Shown here piece after piece: positions 16,463 to 26,465 of a stretch of DNA of 43,642 nt. The position numbers and the translations under genes are program-made. The notes beneath the pieces are model-generated. The model did not search any database and was not told where the DNA came from. It saw only the letters and a program-made list of their open reading frames with translations. Each line of letters starts with the position of its first letter. Position 1 is the stretch's first letter. This DNA comes from Streptococcus mitis (GTDB taxonomy: Bacteria; Bacillota; Bacilli; Lactobacillales; Streptococcaceae), in the NCBI RefSeq assembly GCF_946190275.1, contig NZ_CAMHZQ010000015.1, forward strand, positions 1-43,642, given 5' to 3'.

Positions 16463-17765
16463 TCTCGTTTTTCCTCTCCATCAGATAGGCTCTCACTTGG
16501 CTCAAGAAATACAAGGAACCTGTGACAATCCTAACTGTTTTTTTCTCTTCTTTTTTATCTGTCAATTTCTGCTCTAGAAAATCCTGCCAACCTTGGTAGC
16601 TGAGATTTCTAGACTTAGCTGCCTCTTTCAGCACGCTTTGATCAGTCGCCCGACTATCGTCAAAATGTGTCAGAGTAAGCTCGGTATCTGGCATGGCCCC
16701 CAGCAAGTCCAACATATCCTCCAAGGCCTTGGTTTTGATACAAGTAAAGAGGATTTCCTTACGATAATCCGCAAAGCGTTCTTGCAAGGTTGCCAATAAA
16801 GCCTTAATAGCATGGGGATTGTGGGCTCCATCCAAAATCATCAAGGGATCTCTTGACACGATTTCCAAACGCCCTGGCCAACTTGTTTCTTCCAAGGCTT
16901 GAGCAAGCAAGGTATTAGCTGGTAGCTCTCGACCATCTTCTTGACAAAAAGTATCAAGTAAAGCTATAGCCATCCCAGCATTCTCTATCTGGTGCAAACC
17001 AAGCAGGCCAGTCTGGAAGCGACCTTGTCTGACAACACTTGTATAGTCAAAGACTTCACCTGTTACCACACTCTCTTGGTGACTAACTTGATAATCTTTC
17101 CCATAGGCAAGTCTCGGCGCATCTTTCCCTTCCGCAATGCGGTCAATCACAGCCAAAGCTTCTGGAGCAATACGACCTGTCACCAAGGGAATACCTTGTT
17201 TGATAATACCAGCTTTCTGCTCTGCTATGGCTTCCAAGGTATCACCAAGTAGGGCTACATGGTCCAGTCCAATAGTCGTGATGCCTGTTAGAATAGGCTG
17301 GCAGACATTGGTACTATCCAAAAGTCCACCCATGCCCACTTCCATGATAGCCACATCTACTTGCTCTGAGGCAAAGTAGTCATAGGCCAAAGCTGTGATA
17401 ATCTCAAACTCGGTTGTCTCCTTCAAATTGGCAGCCACTTCCCCTTCCAACAAAGACTGATAGTCTGCCATGAGGGCTTCTAGTCTAGCCTCTGGGATAG
17501 ATTCCCCATTGATGCTAATCTGATCTGTGTAATGAATGAGATAGGGCGAGCTGAAAACACCAACTCTCAGCCCCATCTTTTCTAGCATATTTTTCAAAAA
17601 AGCAATGGTCGAGCCCTTGCCATTGGTTCCTCCGATATGAATAACCTTGAGTTTGAGATGGGGATTGCCACGCAAAGCTAACAGTTCCACCATGCGTTCC
17701 AAGCCAAAATGCGGTTGGTCCGTCCGGTAGTTAGCAATCCACTGATTATTTTCAAATTCTTTCAT
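16443..17765 (-). CDS. folC: Dihydrofolate / folylpolyglutamate synthase
   Basis: 440 residues of the Mur-ligase superfamily. The P-loop [15 protein letters not shown] is near residue 45, followed by the [17 protein letters not shown] loop and LDGAHNPHA. It joins glutamate to dihydropteroate and extends folate polyglutamates. It starts one base after the folP stop codon (TAAGATG). Confidence 0.95.
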   Translation of the reverse strand: MKEFENNQWIANYRTDQPHFGLERMVELLALRGNPHLKLKVIHIGGTNGKGSTIAFLKNMLEKMGLRVGVFSSPYLIHYTDQISINGESIPEARLEALMADYQSLLEGEVAANLKETTEFEIITALAYDYFASEQVDVAIMEVGMGGLLDSTNVCQPILTGITTIGLDHVALLGDTLEAIAEQKAGIIKQGIPLVTGRIAPEALAVIDRIAEGKDAPRLAYGKDYQVSHQESVVTGEVFDYTSVVRQGRFQTGLLGLHQIENAGMAIALLDTFCQEDGRELPANTLLAQALEETSWPGRLEIVSRDPLMILDGAHNPHAIKALLATLQERFADYRKEILFTCIKTKALEDMLDLLGAMPDTELTLTHFDDSRATDQSVLKEAAKSRNLSYQGWQDFLEQKLTDKKEEKKTVRIVTGSLYFLSQVRAYLMERKNENGYTKD

Positions 17766-17766
17766 C

Positions 17767-18756
<990 letters not shown>

Positions 18757-18758
18757 CT

Positions 18759-18787
18759 ATTTTACCATAAAAAGAAAAAGATGGACA
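18759..18787 (-). promoter_or_regulatory. folP promoter
   Basis: TGG-TAAAAT extended -10 (18759-18764) on the minus strand, with only a weak -35 (TGTCCA, 18782-18787). The -35 lies inside the terminator of the upstream gene. Confidence 0.6.
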
Positions 18788-18806
18788 CGATTGCATTCAT
18801 CTTTTT
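18775..18806 (-). terminator. Terminator of the CPBP protease gene
   Basis: AAAAAGATG / CATCTTTTT, 9-bp stem, T run on the minus strand, 35 nt after the stop codon. Confidence 0.75.
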
Positions 18807-18840
18807 CCCAGTTGAAACAAGTAAGCAATTGTCAAAAATC

Positions 18841-19548
18841 TTAAACAGAGATCCCTAATGTCCGACTCAAAATCACCACGAGAGCCAACAAACAGAAAAC
18901 AACCCCATTCACAATCATGTGAAGTAAGATAGACATTTCCAAACGTTGGGTTTTATAAACTGTCCAAGTTAGCACAGTTGACATTCCTCCATAGATAAGA
19001 AGAGAAGGTAGATTTGTCGGTAAATGAAGCAAGGCAAAGATAATAGCACCGACTATATAACCCACATTTTCTTTACCACGAAAGAGTTTTTTAGGAATCA
19101 CTCCTCGACATAAAATCTCCTCACAAATAGGAGCTATTAGAACCAGTAAGAAAAAACTGGAAATTAAGGAACTATTCTGGACCAAATCATTAATATTTGA
19201 TTGATTGCTGGTTGTTGTTTCATTCATCAAACGCAATAAGACCACACCAAGAATATTAAAGGCAAGAATCACTAGATAGCTTAAGGCCAATCTAGCCAAA
19301 TCCTTAGCCTTGAAAAATGAAAAACCAAAACTAGCCAACTGTGTTTTCCTAGCACCTATTATAAATACAGTTAAAACCACAAGAGATAAGGCCCCTACTA
19401 ATAGTCCAGTTTGAAGCAGTGGAAATTTTCTGCTAGTTAGAAAAGTTGCTAGGGCTAAAGGAAACTGAGAAAACAAAAGCCCTACTAGAAAGATTATTAA
19501 CCACTTCCCCCTGTTTAATACTTCACCCCAAATATTCTTTTTTATCAT
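18841..19548 (-). CDS. CPBP (CAAX-type) intramembrane protease family protein
   Basis: 235 residues, with about six to eight hydrophobic segments. The three family motifs are intact: EExxxR as EEILCRG (motif 1), FALLHLP (FxxxH, motif 2) and HMIVNG (HxxxN, motif 3). CPBP proteins include CAAX proteases and bacteriocin self-immunity proteins; no bacteriocin gene is nearby, so the role is open. ATG 19548 is preferred to the in-frame TTG at 19551, as AGGAG lies 8 nt upstream. Confidence 0.85.
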   Translation of the reverse strand: MIKKNIWGEVLNRGKWLIIFLVGLLFSQFPLALATFLTSRKFPLLQTGLLVGALSLVVLTVFIIGARKTQLASFGFSFFKAKDLARLALSYLVILAFNILGVVLLRLMNETTTSNQSNINDLVQNSSLISSFFLLVLIAPICEEILCRGVIPKKLFRGKENVGYIVGAIIFALLHLPTNLPSLLIYGGMSTVLTWTVYKTQRLEMSILLHMIVNGVVFCLLALVVILSRTLGISV

Positions 19549-19610
19549 CAATCATACTCCTACCATTCAATCAAAATCACCTACCTAGTTTGAAGCAATT
19601 TTCAAGTAAC

Positions 19611-19648
19611 TATAATATAAAAAGGGGAGAACCCCTTTTTATATTATA
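19611..19648 (-). terminator. Terminator of the purine permease gene
   Basis: Perfect 17-bp stem with an AGAA/TTCT loop: TATAATATAAAAAGGGG at 19611-19627 pairs with 19632-19648. It sits 4 nt after the pbuG stop codon. The AT-rich right arm, read on minus, could also provide a -10 for the downstream protease gene. Confidence 0.92.
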
Positions 19649-19652
19649 GCAT

Positions 19653-21071
19653 TTATAGTGCCATGCTGATATAGTTAAGGATAAACAAGGCATCCAAAAT
19701 CCAAATCATGACATGAACATCTTTAGCTTGACCTTTGACAAGCTTAGTCAAAGTGTAAGTCAAGAAACCAACTGCAATCCCTTGAGTGATAGAGTAGCTG
19801 AATCCCATAAAGATAGATGTGAAGAAGGCAGGAACTGCTTCAGACATATCGTCCCAATGGATATTTTTCAAGCTAGCCAACATCATAATCCCAACGATAA
19901 TCAGGATTGGAGCTGTAGCGGCTGTTGGTACAATCGCTAGAAGTGGGCTAAAGAAGCTTGAAATTGCAAAACAGATAGCTACAACCAATGCTGTCAAACC
20001 AGTACGTCCACCTGCACCGATACCAGCAGCAGACTCAACATAAGTCGTTACGTTTGAAGTACCTGCAATGGCACCAATTGAAGTACCAATCAAGTCAGAG
20101 TAAAGAGCCTTGTCCAACTTAGCTGATTGGTGATTTTCACCATTTGTCGCTACGATACCAACTTTTTCACCTGTACCGATCAAGGTACCAATCGTGTCAA
20201 AAATATCTGTCAATGAGAAGGCTAGAATGGCCATCAAAGTTTCAGGCAAGCGAGCTGTATCTGAAATCAAAGCTCCCAAACCTTCTGAACCAAGAGCTGC
20301 ACCAAAGACTGTCTTCAAGTCTTCAAAAGCTGCACCAACATGGTTATTAGCAAAATCGATACTAGACAAATCTACCAAACCAACTGCGATAGCAAGAACA
20401 GTTGTTGTCAAGATAGAGAGGATAATTCCTCCTTTAATCCCTTTAATGACAAAGAAGATTGTGATAGCAAGTCCTGCAAGAGCCACCAAAACAGCTGGAT
20501 TATTAAAGCTAACCAATCCTGGAACTGCTGAAGCATTTGCTGTAATCGCTGCTTGAGCTTTATCAGCCCCTTCTCCTGCAACCGTATAATTTCCTGGATC
20601 GATAGAGAATTTCAAAAGTCCAGCATTCTTAATCCCCACGTAGGCAAGGAAGACACCGATACCAGCTGAAATAGCTGAACGAAGGGCGTTTGGAATCGAT
20701 TCAATAATCATTTTACGAACGTTTGTCAAGGTAATAATCAATGAGATAATTCCACAGATGAAGACCATAGCTAGGGCTTCTTGCCATGAATAACCAAGCC
20801 CGAATACAACTGTAAAGGTAAAGAAGGCATTGAGTCCCATACCTGGCGCTTGAGCATATGGCAAGTTGGCGTAGAAGGCCATCATCAGGGTACCAGCAAC
20901 TGCACCGATAATCGTTGCGAGGAATACACCCTGAGCAGGCATTCCTGTTTGCGAAAGAATTTGTGGGTTTACAAAGAGAATATAGCTCATTGCAAAGAAA
21001 GTTGTTAAACCAGCGAGAACCTCTGTACGAACGTCTGTACCGTTCTCTTTTAGTTTAAATAATTTGTCCAT
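19653..21071 (-). CDS. pbuG: Hypoxanthine/guanine permease, AzgA/PbuG type (NCS2)
   Basis: 472 residues and about 12-13 membrane segments. Characteristic sequences are TEVLAGLTTFFAMSYILFVNP, APGMGLNAFFTF, FSLTDIFDTIGTLIGTGEK and GTSNVTTYVESAAGIGAGGRTGL, all typical of AzgA-like NCS2 carriers. These import hypoxanthine, guanine or adenine with protons; the exact purine is inferred. ATG 21071 (MDKLFKLKENG) has AAGGAGA upstream; an in-frame ATG at 21125 lies upstream of the RBS and is rejected. No purine riboswitch fold is seen in the short leader. Confidence 0.9.
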   Translation of the reverse strand: MDKLFKLKENGTDVRTEVLAGLTTFFAMSYILFVNPQILSQTGMPAQGVFLATIIGAVAGTLMMAFYANLPYAQAPGMGLNAFFTFTVVFGLGYSWQEALAMVFICGIISLIITLTNVRKMIIESIPNALRSAISAGIGVFLAYVGIKNAGLLKFSIDPGNYTVAGEGADKAQAAITANASAVPGLVSFNNPAVLVALAGLAITIFFVIKGIKGGIILSILTTTVLAIAVGLVDLSSIDFANNHVGAAFEDLKTVFGAALGSEGLGALISDTARLPETLMAILAFSLTDIFDTIGTLIGTGEKVGIVATNGENHQSAKLDKALYSDLIGTSIGAIAGTSNVTTYVESAAGIGAGGRTGLTALVVAICFAISSFFSPLLAIVPTAATAPILIIVGIMMLASLKNIHWDDMSEAVPAFFTSIFMGFSYSITQGIAVGFLTYTLTKLVKGQAKDVHVMIWILDALFILNYISMAL

Positions 21072-21108
21072 TATCAATCTCCTTTTAATTTTTACGAACA
21101 ATAATAGA

Positions 21109-21137
21109 ATTATATCATTTATCATTCACTTTTTCAA
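21109..21137 (-). promoter_or_regulatory. pbuG promoter
   Basis: TTGAAA (21132-21137), 17 nt, TATAAT (21109-21114), minus strand. The leader is about 30 nt. Confidence 0.8.
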
Positions 21138-21212
21138 TATCTTTGTTTGATTTATTTAAGAATTTGATGAAATTTCTTTTTTTGTTTCGAATCTGCTTTT
21201 CTGCCTGCTTTC

Positions 21213-21221
21213 TGTTATAAT
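21213..21221 (+). promoter_or_regulatory. Extended -10 promoter of the Cof phosphatase gene
   Basis: TGT-TATAAT (-10 at 21216-21221), 40 nt before the ATG. The -35 is weak. Confidence 0.7.
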
Positions 21222-21260
21222 AGTAGACATCTTATCTGAAAAGACACTAGAAAGGTCCCT

Positions 21261-22073
21261 ATGACGAAAAAAATTATTGCAGTTGACCTGGATGGAACCC
21301 TGCTCAACTCAGACAGTCAGATTTCTGACTTTACCAAAGAAACCATAAAAAAAGTTACTGGAAAAGGGCATCAGGTTATTATTACGACAGGGCGCCCTTA
21401 CCGAATGTCAAAAGATTTCTACCGTGAATTAGGCTTAAATACTCCTATGATTAATTTCAATGGCTCCCTTACTCATTTACCAGACCAAGTTTGGGATTTT
21501 GAAAAGTGTTTGACTGTAGACAAAAAATATCTGCTAGATATGGTTCGACGTTCAGAGGACATTCAAGCCGATTTTATCGCTGGAGAATACCGTAAAAAAT
21601 TTTACATTACAAATCCTAATGAAGAAATTGCCAATCCCAAACTATTTGGCGTAGAAGCTTTCCAGCCTGAAGATCAATTTCAACCTGAATTAGTGACCAA
21701 AGATCCTAACTGTATCCTATTACAGACCAGAGCCAGTGACAAGTATGCCTTGGCAAAAGAAATGAACGCCTTCTACCATCATCAACTTTCTATTAATACC
21801 TGGGGAGGTCCGCTCAATATCCTTGAGTGTACCCCAAAAGGTGTCAACAAAGCCTTTGCTTTGGACTACTTGCTCAAGGTAATGAACCGTGACAAAAAAG
21901 ATTTGATTGCTTTTGGAGATGAGCACAATGATACCGAAATGCTTGCTTTTGCTGGGAAAGGTTATGCAATGAAAAATGCCAACCCAGAGCTACTCCCCTA
22001 TGCAGATGAGCAAATTTCCTTGACAAATGACCAAGACGGAGTTGCCAAAACCCTGCAAGACTTATTCTTATAG
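21261..22073 (+). CDS. Cof-type HAD hydrolase
   Basis: 270 residues. It begins MTKKIIAVDLDGTLLNSD (nucleophile Asp in DxDGT), with ITTGRP (motif II), the KGVNKAFAL lysine region (motif III) and FGDEHNDTEML (motif IV). The type IIB cap is typical of Cof/YidA sugar-phosphate phosphatases, which act on phosphorylated metabolites or flavin precursors in the cytoplasm. Substrate unknown. RBS AAAGG. Followed by a BOX element and a hairpin. Confidence 0.9.
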   Translation: MTKKIIAVDLDGTLLNSDSQISDFTKETIKKVTGKGHQVIITTGRPYRMSKDFYRELGLNTPMINFNGSLTHLPDQVWDFEKCLTVDKKYLLDMVRRSEDIQADFIAGEYRKKFYITNPNEEIANPKLFGVEAFQPEDQFQPELVTKDPNCILLQTRASDKYALAKEMNAFYHHQLSINTWGGPLNILECTPKGVNKAFALDYLLKVMNRDKKDLIAFGDEHNDTEMLAFAGKGYAMKNANPELLPYADEQISLTNDQDGVAKTLQDLFL

Positions 22074-22082
22074 TCCATACTG

Positions 22083-22186
22083 ATACTCAATGAAAATCAA
22101 AGAGCAAACTAGGAAGCTAGCCGTAGGCAGTACTTGAGTACGGCAAGGCGAAGCTGACGTGGTTTGAAGAGATTTTCGAAGAGTAT
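22083..22186 (-). repeat. BOX element (A-C, no boxB), inverted
   Basis: Starts ATACTCAATGAAAATC and ends TTTTCGAAGAGTAT, the reverse orientation of the other three copies. BoxA and boxC are joined directly with no boxB unit. Confidence 0.9.
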
Positions 22187-22206
22187 GACCAGCTTGCGAG
22201 CTGGTC
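22187..22206 (+). terminator. Hairpin after the BOX element
   Basis: GACCAGCT-4nt-AGCTGGTC, perfect 8-bp stem starting at the BOX edge, followed by a T-rich run. Probably terminates transcription of the Cof gene. Confidence 0.7.
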
Positions 22207-22271
22207 TTTGTGCTCTTTTCACAGTCTCATCAACCAGTTAATCGATTGTTCTACTTTTTGCCTTCAAAACC

Positions 22272-22300
22272 TTGGAAAAGGCTTTCTTTTGTGATATACT
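22272..22300 (+). promoter_or_regulatory. adhP promoter
   Basis: TTGGAA (22272-22277), 17 nt, TGA-TATACT (-10 at 22295-22300, extended). The leader is about 95 nt; GAGAGC (22317-22322) can pair with GCTCTC (22374-22379), a weak hint of structure. Confidence 0.75.
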
Positions 22301-22402
22301 TCACATATAAATACAAGAGAGCTCGTCATACTCGACTCTGTTGACACAAAATCAATCCAGTCCTGTTTCTCCTGCTCTCAGTTAATATCAAGGAGGATAG
22401 CT

Positions 22403-23422
22403 ATGAAAGCTGTTGTTGTAAATCCAGAAAGCACTGGTGTTGCTATTGAAGAAAAAGTACTCCGTCCACTTGAAACTGGGGAAGCACTTGTAGAAATTGA
22501 ATACTGTGGTGTTTGCCACACTGACCTCCACGTTGCCCATGGCGACTTCGGTCAGGTACCAGGACGTGTTCTAGGTCACGAAGGTGTTGGTATCGTCAAA
22601 GAAATTGCCCCAGATGTGAAAAGCCTTAAAGTCGGCGACCGCGTCAGCGTTGCTTGGTTCTTTGAAGGATGTGGCACTTGCGAATACTGTACAACTGGCC
22701 GTGAAACTCTTTGCCGTACAGTAAAAAATGCCGGCTACTCAGTAGACGGTGGTATGGCTGAACAATGTATCGTAACTGCAGACTATGCTGTCAAAGTTCC
22801 TGACGGACTTGATCCAGCCCAAGCTTCTTCTATCACATGTGCTGGTGTAACAACCTATAAAGCTATTAAAGAGGCCAAAGTTGAACCAGGTCAATGGGTT
22901 GTTCTTTACGGCGCTGGTGGTCTTGGTAACCTAGCTGTTCAATATGCTAAAAAAGTATTCAATGCTCATGTCATCGCAGTTGATATCAACAATGACAAAC
23001 TTGCCCTTGCAAAAGAAGTAGGCGCTGACATTGTTATTAACGGCCTCGAAGTTGAAGATGTACCTGGACTTATCAAGGAAAAAACTGATGGAGGTGCTCA
23101 CTCAGCTGTCGTAACTGCTGTGTCTAAAGTTGCCTTCAACCAGGCTGTTGACTCAGTTCGTGCTGGTGGTCGCGTAGTCGCTGTTGGTCTTCCTTCTGAA
23201 ATGATGGAACTTAGCATCGTGAAAACAGTTTTAGATGGAATCCAAGTCATCGGTTCTCTTGTAGGAACTCGTAAAGACTTGGAAGAAGCCTTCCAATTCG
23301 GTGCAGAAGGTTTAGTAGTTCCAGTTGTTCAAAAACGTCCAATAGAAGATGCCGTAGCCATTTTCGACGAAATGGAAAAAGGGCAAATCCAAGGACGTAT
23401 GGTACTCGATTTCACCCACTAA
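22403..23422 (+). CDS. adhP: Zinc-dependent alcohol dehydrogenase
   Basis: 339 residues of the medium-chain dehydrogenase family. The catalytic zinc ligands are in CGVCHTDLH and GHEGVG, the structural zinc cysteines in [15 protein letters not shown], and the NAD(H)-binding Rossmann fold is [10 protein letters not shown] with the acidic residue of VDIN two strands on. It interconverts ethanol/acetaldehyde and related alcohols in the cytoplasm. RBS AAGGAGG. It precedes manLMN on the same strand but a strong terminator separates them. Confidence 0.95.
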   Translation: MKAVVVNPESTGVAIEEKVLRPLETGEALVEIEYCGVCHTDLHVAHGDFGQVPGRVLGHEGVGIVKEIAPDVKSLKVGDRVSVAWFFEGCGTCEYCTTGRETLCRTVKNAGYSVDGGMAEQCIVTADYAVKVPDGLDPAQASSITCAGVTTYKAIKEAKVEPGQWVVLYGAGGLGNLAVQYAKKVFNAHVIAVDINNDKLALAKEVGADIVINGLEVEDVPGLIKEKTDGGAHSAVVTAVSKVAFNQAVDSVRAGGRVVAVGLPSEMMELSIVKTVLDGIQVIGSLVGTRKDLEEAFQFGAEGLVVPVVQKRPIEDAVAIFDEMEKGQIQGRMVLDFTH

Positions 23423-23442
23423 TCTAATAAAAACCTATTTTA

Positions 23443-23470
23443 AAAGTTGGAATGCGCTTCCAACTTTTTT
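23443..23470 (+). terminator. adhP terminator
   Basis: AAAGTTGGAA / TTCCAACTTT, perfect 10-bp stem, TGCGC loop, T run. Confidence 0.92.
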
Positions 23471-23568
23471 ATATTAAATTTTTTAATAAGGATTCAAAAA
23501 AACTTCTCTAAGACTCAATATATCAATATTTTCAGATGTAATCTTTTTAATTATTTTATGATAAATAG

Positions 23569-23597
23569 TTGATTTTTAGATGAAAACGGTTTATACT
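23569..23597 (+). promoter_or_regulatory. manLMN promoter with embedded cre-like site
   Basis: TTGATT (23569-23574), 17 nt, TATACT (23592-23597). TGAAAACGGTTTAT (23581-23594) fits the cre consensus TGWAANCGNTNWCA at all but the last two positions and occupies the spacer and the first bases of the -10. CcpA bound here would block polymerase. The leader is about 55 nt. Confidence 0.75.
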
Positions 23598-23656
23598 TAA
23601 ACAGTCTTAAAGTTTTCTTAAACGAAAACTAAAACAAAAAAGGAGGAATGACAATA

Positions 23657-24646
23657 ATGAGTATCGGAATCATTATTGCGAGCCACGGCGAATTTGCTGC
23701 GGGTATTCATCAGTCAGGATCTATGATCTTTGGTGAACAAGAAAAGGTTCAAGTTGTAACCTTTATGCCAAATGAAGGTCCTGATGATCTATACGCTAAG
23801 TTTAATAACGCTGTTGCTGCATTTGACGCAGAAGATGAGGTTCTAGTTTTGGCTGACCTTTGGAGTGGATCTCCATTCAACCAAGCTAGCCGCGTGATGG
23901 GAGAAAATCCTGAGCGTAAGTTTGCCATCATCACAGGACTTAATTTACCGATGTTAATTCAAGCCTACACAGAGCGCCTCATGGACGCTGCTGCAGGTGT
24001 AGAAAAAGTCGCTGCGAATATTATTAAAGAAGCCAAAGATGGCATCAAAGCTCTTCCAGAAGAGCTAAACCCAGTTGAGGAAGTAGCAAGCGCTGCAGCT
24101 GCTCCAGTTGCCCAAGCTGCTATTCCAGAAGGAACTGTCATCGGAGACGGTAAACTCAAAATCAACCTTGCCCGTCTAGACACTCGTTTACTTCACGGTC
24201 AGGTTGCAACTGCTTGGACTCCAGATTCAAAAGCAGACCGTATCATCGTTGCTTCAGATAACGTAGCTAAAGACGAATTACGTAAAGAATTGATTAAACA
24301 AGCAGCTCCAGGTAAAGTGAAAGCAAACGTTGTTCCTATCCAAAAACTAATCGACGTTGCAAAAGATCCTCGCTTCGGAGAAACACATGCCCTTATCTTG
24401 TTTGAAACACCTCAAGATGCCCTTCGTGCTATCGAAGGTGGCGTACCAATCAAAACTCTTAATGTTGGATCAATGGCTCACTCAACTGGTAAAACAATGG
24501 TTAACAACGTTTTGTCTATGGACAAAGAAGACGTTGCTACATTTGAAAAAATGCGTGACCTTGGTGTTGAATTTGATGTACGTAAAGTACCAAACGACAC
24601 GAAAAAAGATTTGTTTGACTTGATCAACAAAGCAAACGTGCAATAA
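23657..24646 (+). CDS. manL: PTS mannose-family EIIAB component
   Basis: 329 residues. EIIA domain 1-~130, with the phosphorylated His in [13 protein letters not shown] (His10). An Ala/Pro/Glu-rich linker runs about 138-160. EIIB domain ~165-329, with its phosphorylation site in [16 protein letters not shown]. It passes phosphate from HPr to incoming mannose, glucose, glucosamine and similar hexoses through ManMN. Two ATGs compete: 23648 lies 1 nt from AGGAGG and 23657 lies 10 nt from it, and the latter gives the usual start [12 protein letters not shown]. First gene of manLMN. Confidence 0.96.
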
Positions 24647-24671
24647 TCGATTTTATGAAAGGATTTTAAAG

Positions 24672-25475
24672 ATGTCTATTATTTCTATGGTTTTAGTAGT
24701 CGTTGTAGCCTTCCTAGCAGGTCTTGAAGGTATCCTCGACCAGTTCCAATTCCATCAACCAATCGTAGCTTGTACCCTTATCGGTCTTGTTACTGGTAAC
24801 CTTGAAGCAGGGATTATCCTTGGTGGTTCTCTTCAAATGATCGCCCTTGGTTGGGCTAACATCGGAGCTGCCGTAGCTCCTGACGCTGCTCTTGCTTCTG
24901 TTGCTGCTGCCATTATCATGGTTCTTGGTGGCGACTTTACTAAGACAGGTATCGGTGTTGCCCAAGCGGTTGCTATCCCTCTTGCAGTTGCTGGTCTATT
25001 CTTGACTATGATTGTCCGTACACTCTCTGTCGGATTAGTTCACACTGCTGATGCTTCTGCTAAAAAAGGTGACTTTAAAGCAGTTGAACGTGCTCACTTT
25101 GTCGCACTTCTTCTTCAAGGTCTTCGTATTGCAATCCCTGCAGCACTCCTTCTAATGGTACCAACTGAAACCGTACAAAGCATTCTAAATACTATGCCTG
25201 ATTGGCTCAAAGACGGTATGGCTATCGGTGGTGGTATGGTCGTTGCCGTTGGTTACGCTATGGTTATCAACATGATGGCAACTCGTGAAGTATGGCCATT
25301 CTTCGCTATCGGTTTCGTGCTTGCTGCCGTGTCAGATATCACTCTAATCGGATTTGGTGCTATCGGTGTTGCTATCGCTCTTATCTACCTTCACCTTTCT
25401 AAAACTGGTGGAAATGGTGGCGGAGGAGCCGCAACTTCTAACGACCCAATCGGCGATATCCTAGAAGACTACTAA
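24672..25475 (+). CDS. manM: PTS mannose-family EIIC component
   Basis: 267-residue membrane protein with the EIIC-Man patterns LEGILDQFQFHQPIVACTL, GLVTGNLEAGIILGGSLQMI and GWANIGAAVAPDAALASVAA. With ManN it forms the sugar channel. The C-terminus is a Gly-rich tail (GGNGGGGAATS) ahead of an acidic end. 25 nt after manL, RBS AAAGGA. Confidence 0.96.
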   Translation: MSIISMVLVVVVAFLAGLEGILDQFQFHQPIVACTLIGLVTGNLEAGIILGGSLQMIALGWANIGAAVAPDAALASVAAAIIMVLGGDFTKTGIGVAQAVAIPLAVAGLFLTMIVRTLSVGLVHTADASAKKGDFKAVERAHFVALLLQGLRIAIPAALLLMVPTETVQSILNTMPDWLKDGMAIGGGMVVAVGYAMVINMMATREVWPFFAIGFVLAAVSDITLIGFGAIGVAIALIYLHLSKTGGNGGGGAATSNDPIGDILEDY

Positions 25476-25498
25476 GATAAGAAAGGACTGAAAACATC

Positions 25499-26410
25499 AT
25501 GACTGAAAAACTTCAATTAACTAAATCAGATCGTAAAAAAGTTTGGTGGCGTTCAACTTTCTTACAAGGTTCTTGGAACTATGAACGTATGCAAAACTTG
25601 GGTTGGGCTTACTCATTAATTCCAGCTCTTAAAAAACTCTACACTAAAAAAGAAGATCAAATTGCTGCTCTTGAACGCCATCTTGAGTTCTTCAACACTC
25701 ACCCATACGTAGCCGCTCCAATCATGGGGGTTACTCTTGCACTTGAAGAAGAACGTGCTAACGGTGTTGAAATCGACGATGCTGCTATCCAAGGGGTTAA
25801 AATCGGTATGATGGGACCTCTTGCTGGTATCGGTGACCCAGTATTCTGGTTTACAGTACGCCCAATCCTTGGATCACTCGGTGCTTCACTTGCCCTTACT
25901 GGTAATATCTTAGGTCCAATCCTCTTCTTCGTTCTTTGGAACTTGATTCGTATGTCATTCTTGTGGTATACACAAGAGATTGGATACAAGGCTGGATCAG
26001 AAATCACTAAAGATATGTCTGGCGGTATCCTTCAAGACATCACTAAAGGAGCTTCTATCCTTGGTATGTTCATTCTTGCTGTCCTTGTTCAACGTTGGGT
26101 AAATATTAAATTTGCTTTCGATGTTGCCAAAGTTCAACTAGATGAAAAAGCTTATATCCATTGGGATAAATTGCCAGAAGGATCTAAAGGTATCCAAGAA
26201 GCATTCGCACAAGTAGGACAAGGATTGTCTCAAACACCTGAAAAAGTTACTACTTTCCAACAAAACTTGGATATGTTGATCCCTGGACTATCAGGACTAC
26301 TCCTTACTTTCCTTTGCATGTACTTGCTTAAGAAAAAAGTATCTCCAATCACTATTATCCTTGCACTCTTCGCAGTGGGTATTGTGGCACATGTTCTTCA
26401 CATCATGTAA
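25499..26410 (+). CDS. manN: PTS mannose-family EIID component
   Basis: 303 residues. The hallmarks are RSTFLQGSWNYERMQNLGW at the N-terminus and MGPLAGIGDPVFWFTVRPI, with hydrophobic C-terminal segments. EIID is unique to the mannose PTS family and completes the ManMN membrane complex, which is also the docking site for some class II bacteriocins (known of the family). Last gene of the operon, 23 nt after manM, followed by a terminator shared with pepC. Confidence 0.96.
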   Translation: MTEKLQLTKSDRKKVWWRSTFLQGSWNYERMQNLGWAYSLIPALKKLYTKKEDQIAALERHLEFFNTHPYVAAPIMGVTLALEEERANGVEIDDAAIQGVKIGMMGPLAGIGDPVFWFTVRPILGSLGASLALTGNILGPILFFVLWNLIRMSFLWYTQEIGYKAGSEITKDMSGGILQDITKGASILGMFILAVLVQRWVNIKFAFDVAKVQLDEKAYIHWDKLPEGSKGIQEAFAQVGQGLSQTPEKVTTFQQNLDMLIPGLSGLLLTFLCMYLLKKKVSPITIILALFAVGIVAHVLHIM

Positions 26411-26422
26411 TCAAGCAACTTA

Positions 26423-26456
26423 AAAGGAATCAGGTTCTAAAATCTGATTCCTTTTT
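26423..26456. terminator. Bidirectional terminator, manN / pepC
   Basis: AAAGGAATCAG / CTGATTCCTTT, 11-bp stem, 10-nt loop, T runs on both strands. Confidence 0.9.
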
Positions 26457-26465
26457 TCTATACTT

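Noticed and set aside
21072..21260. Purine riboswitch upstream of pbuG
   Set aside because: The leader from the predicted start is only about 30 nt, too short for the aptamer, and no such core sequences are seen.
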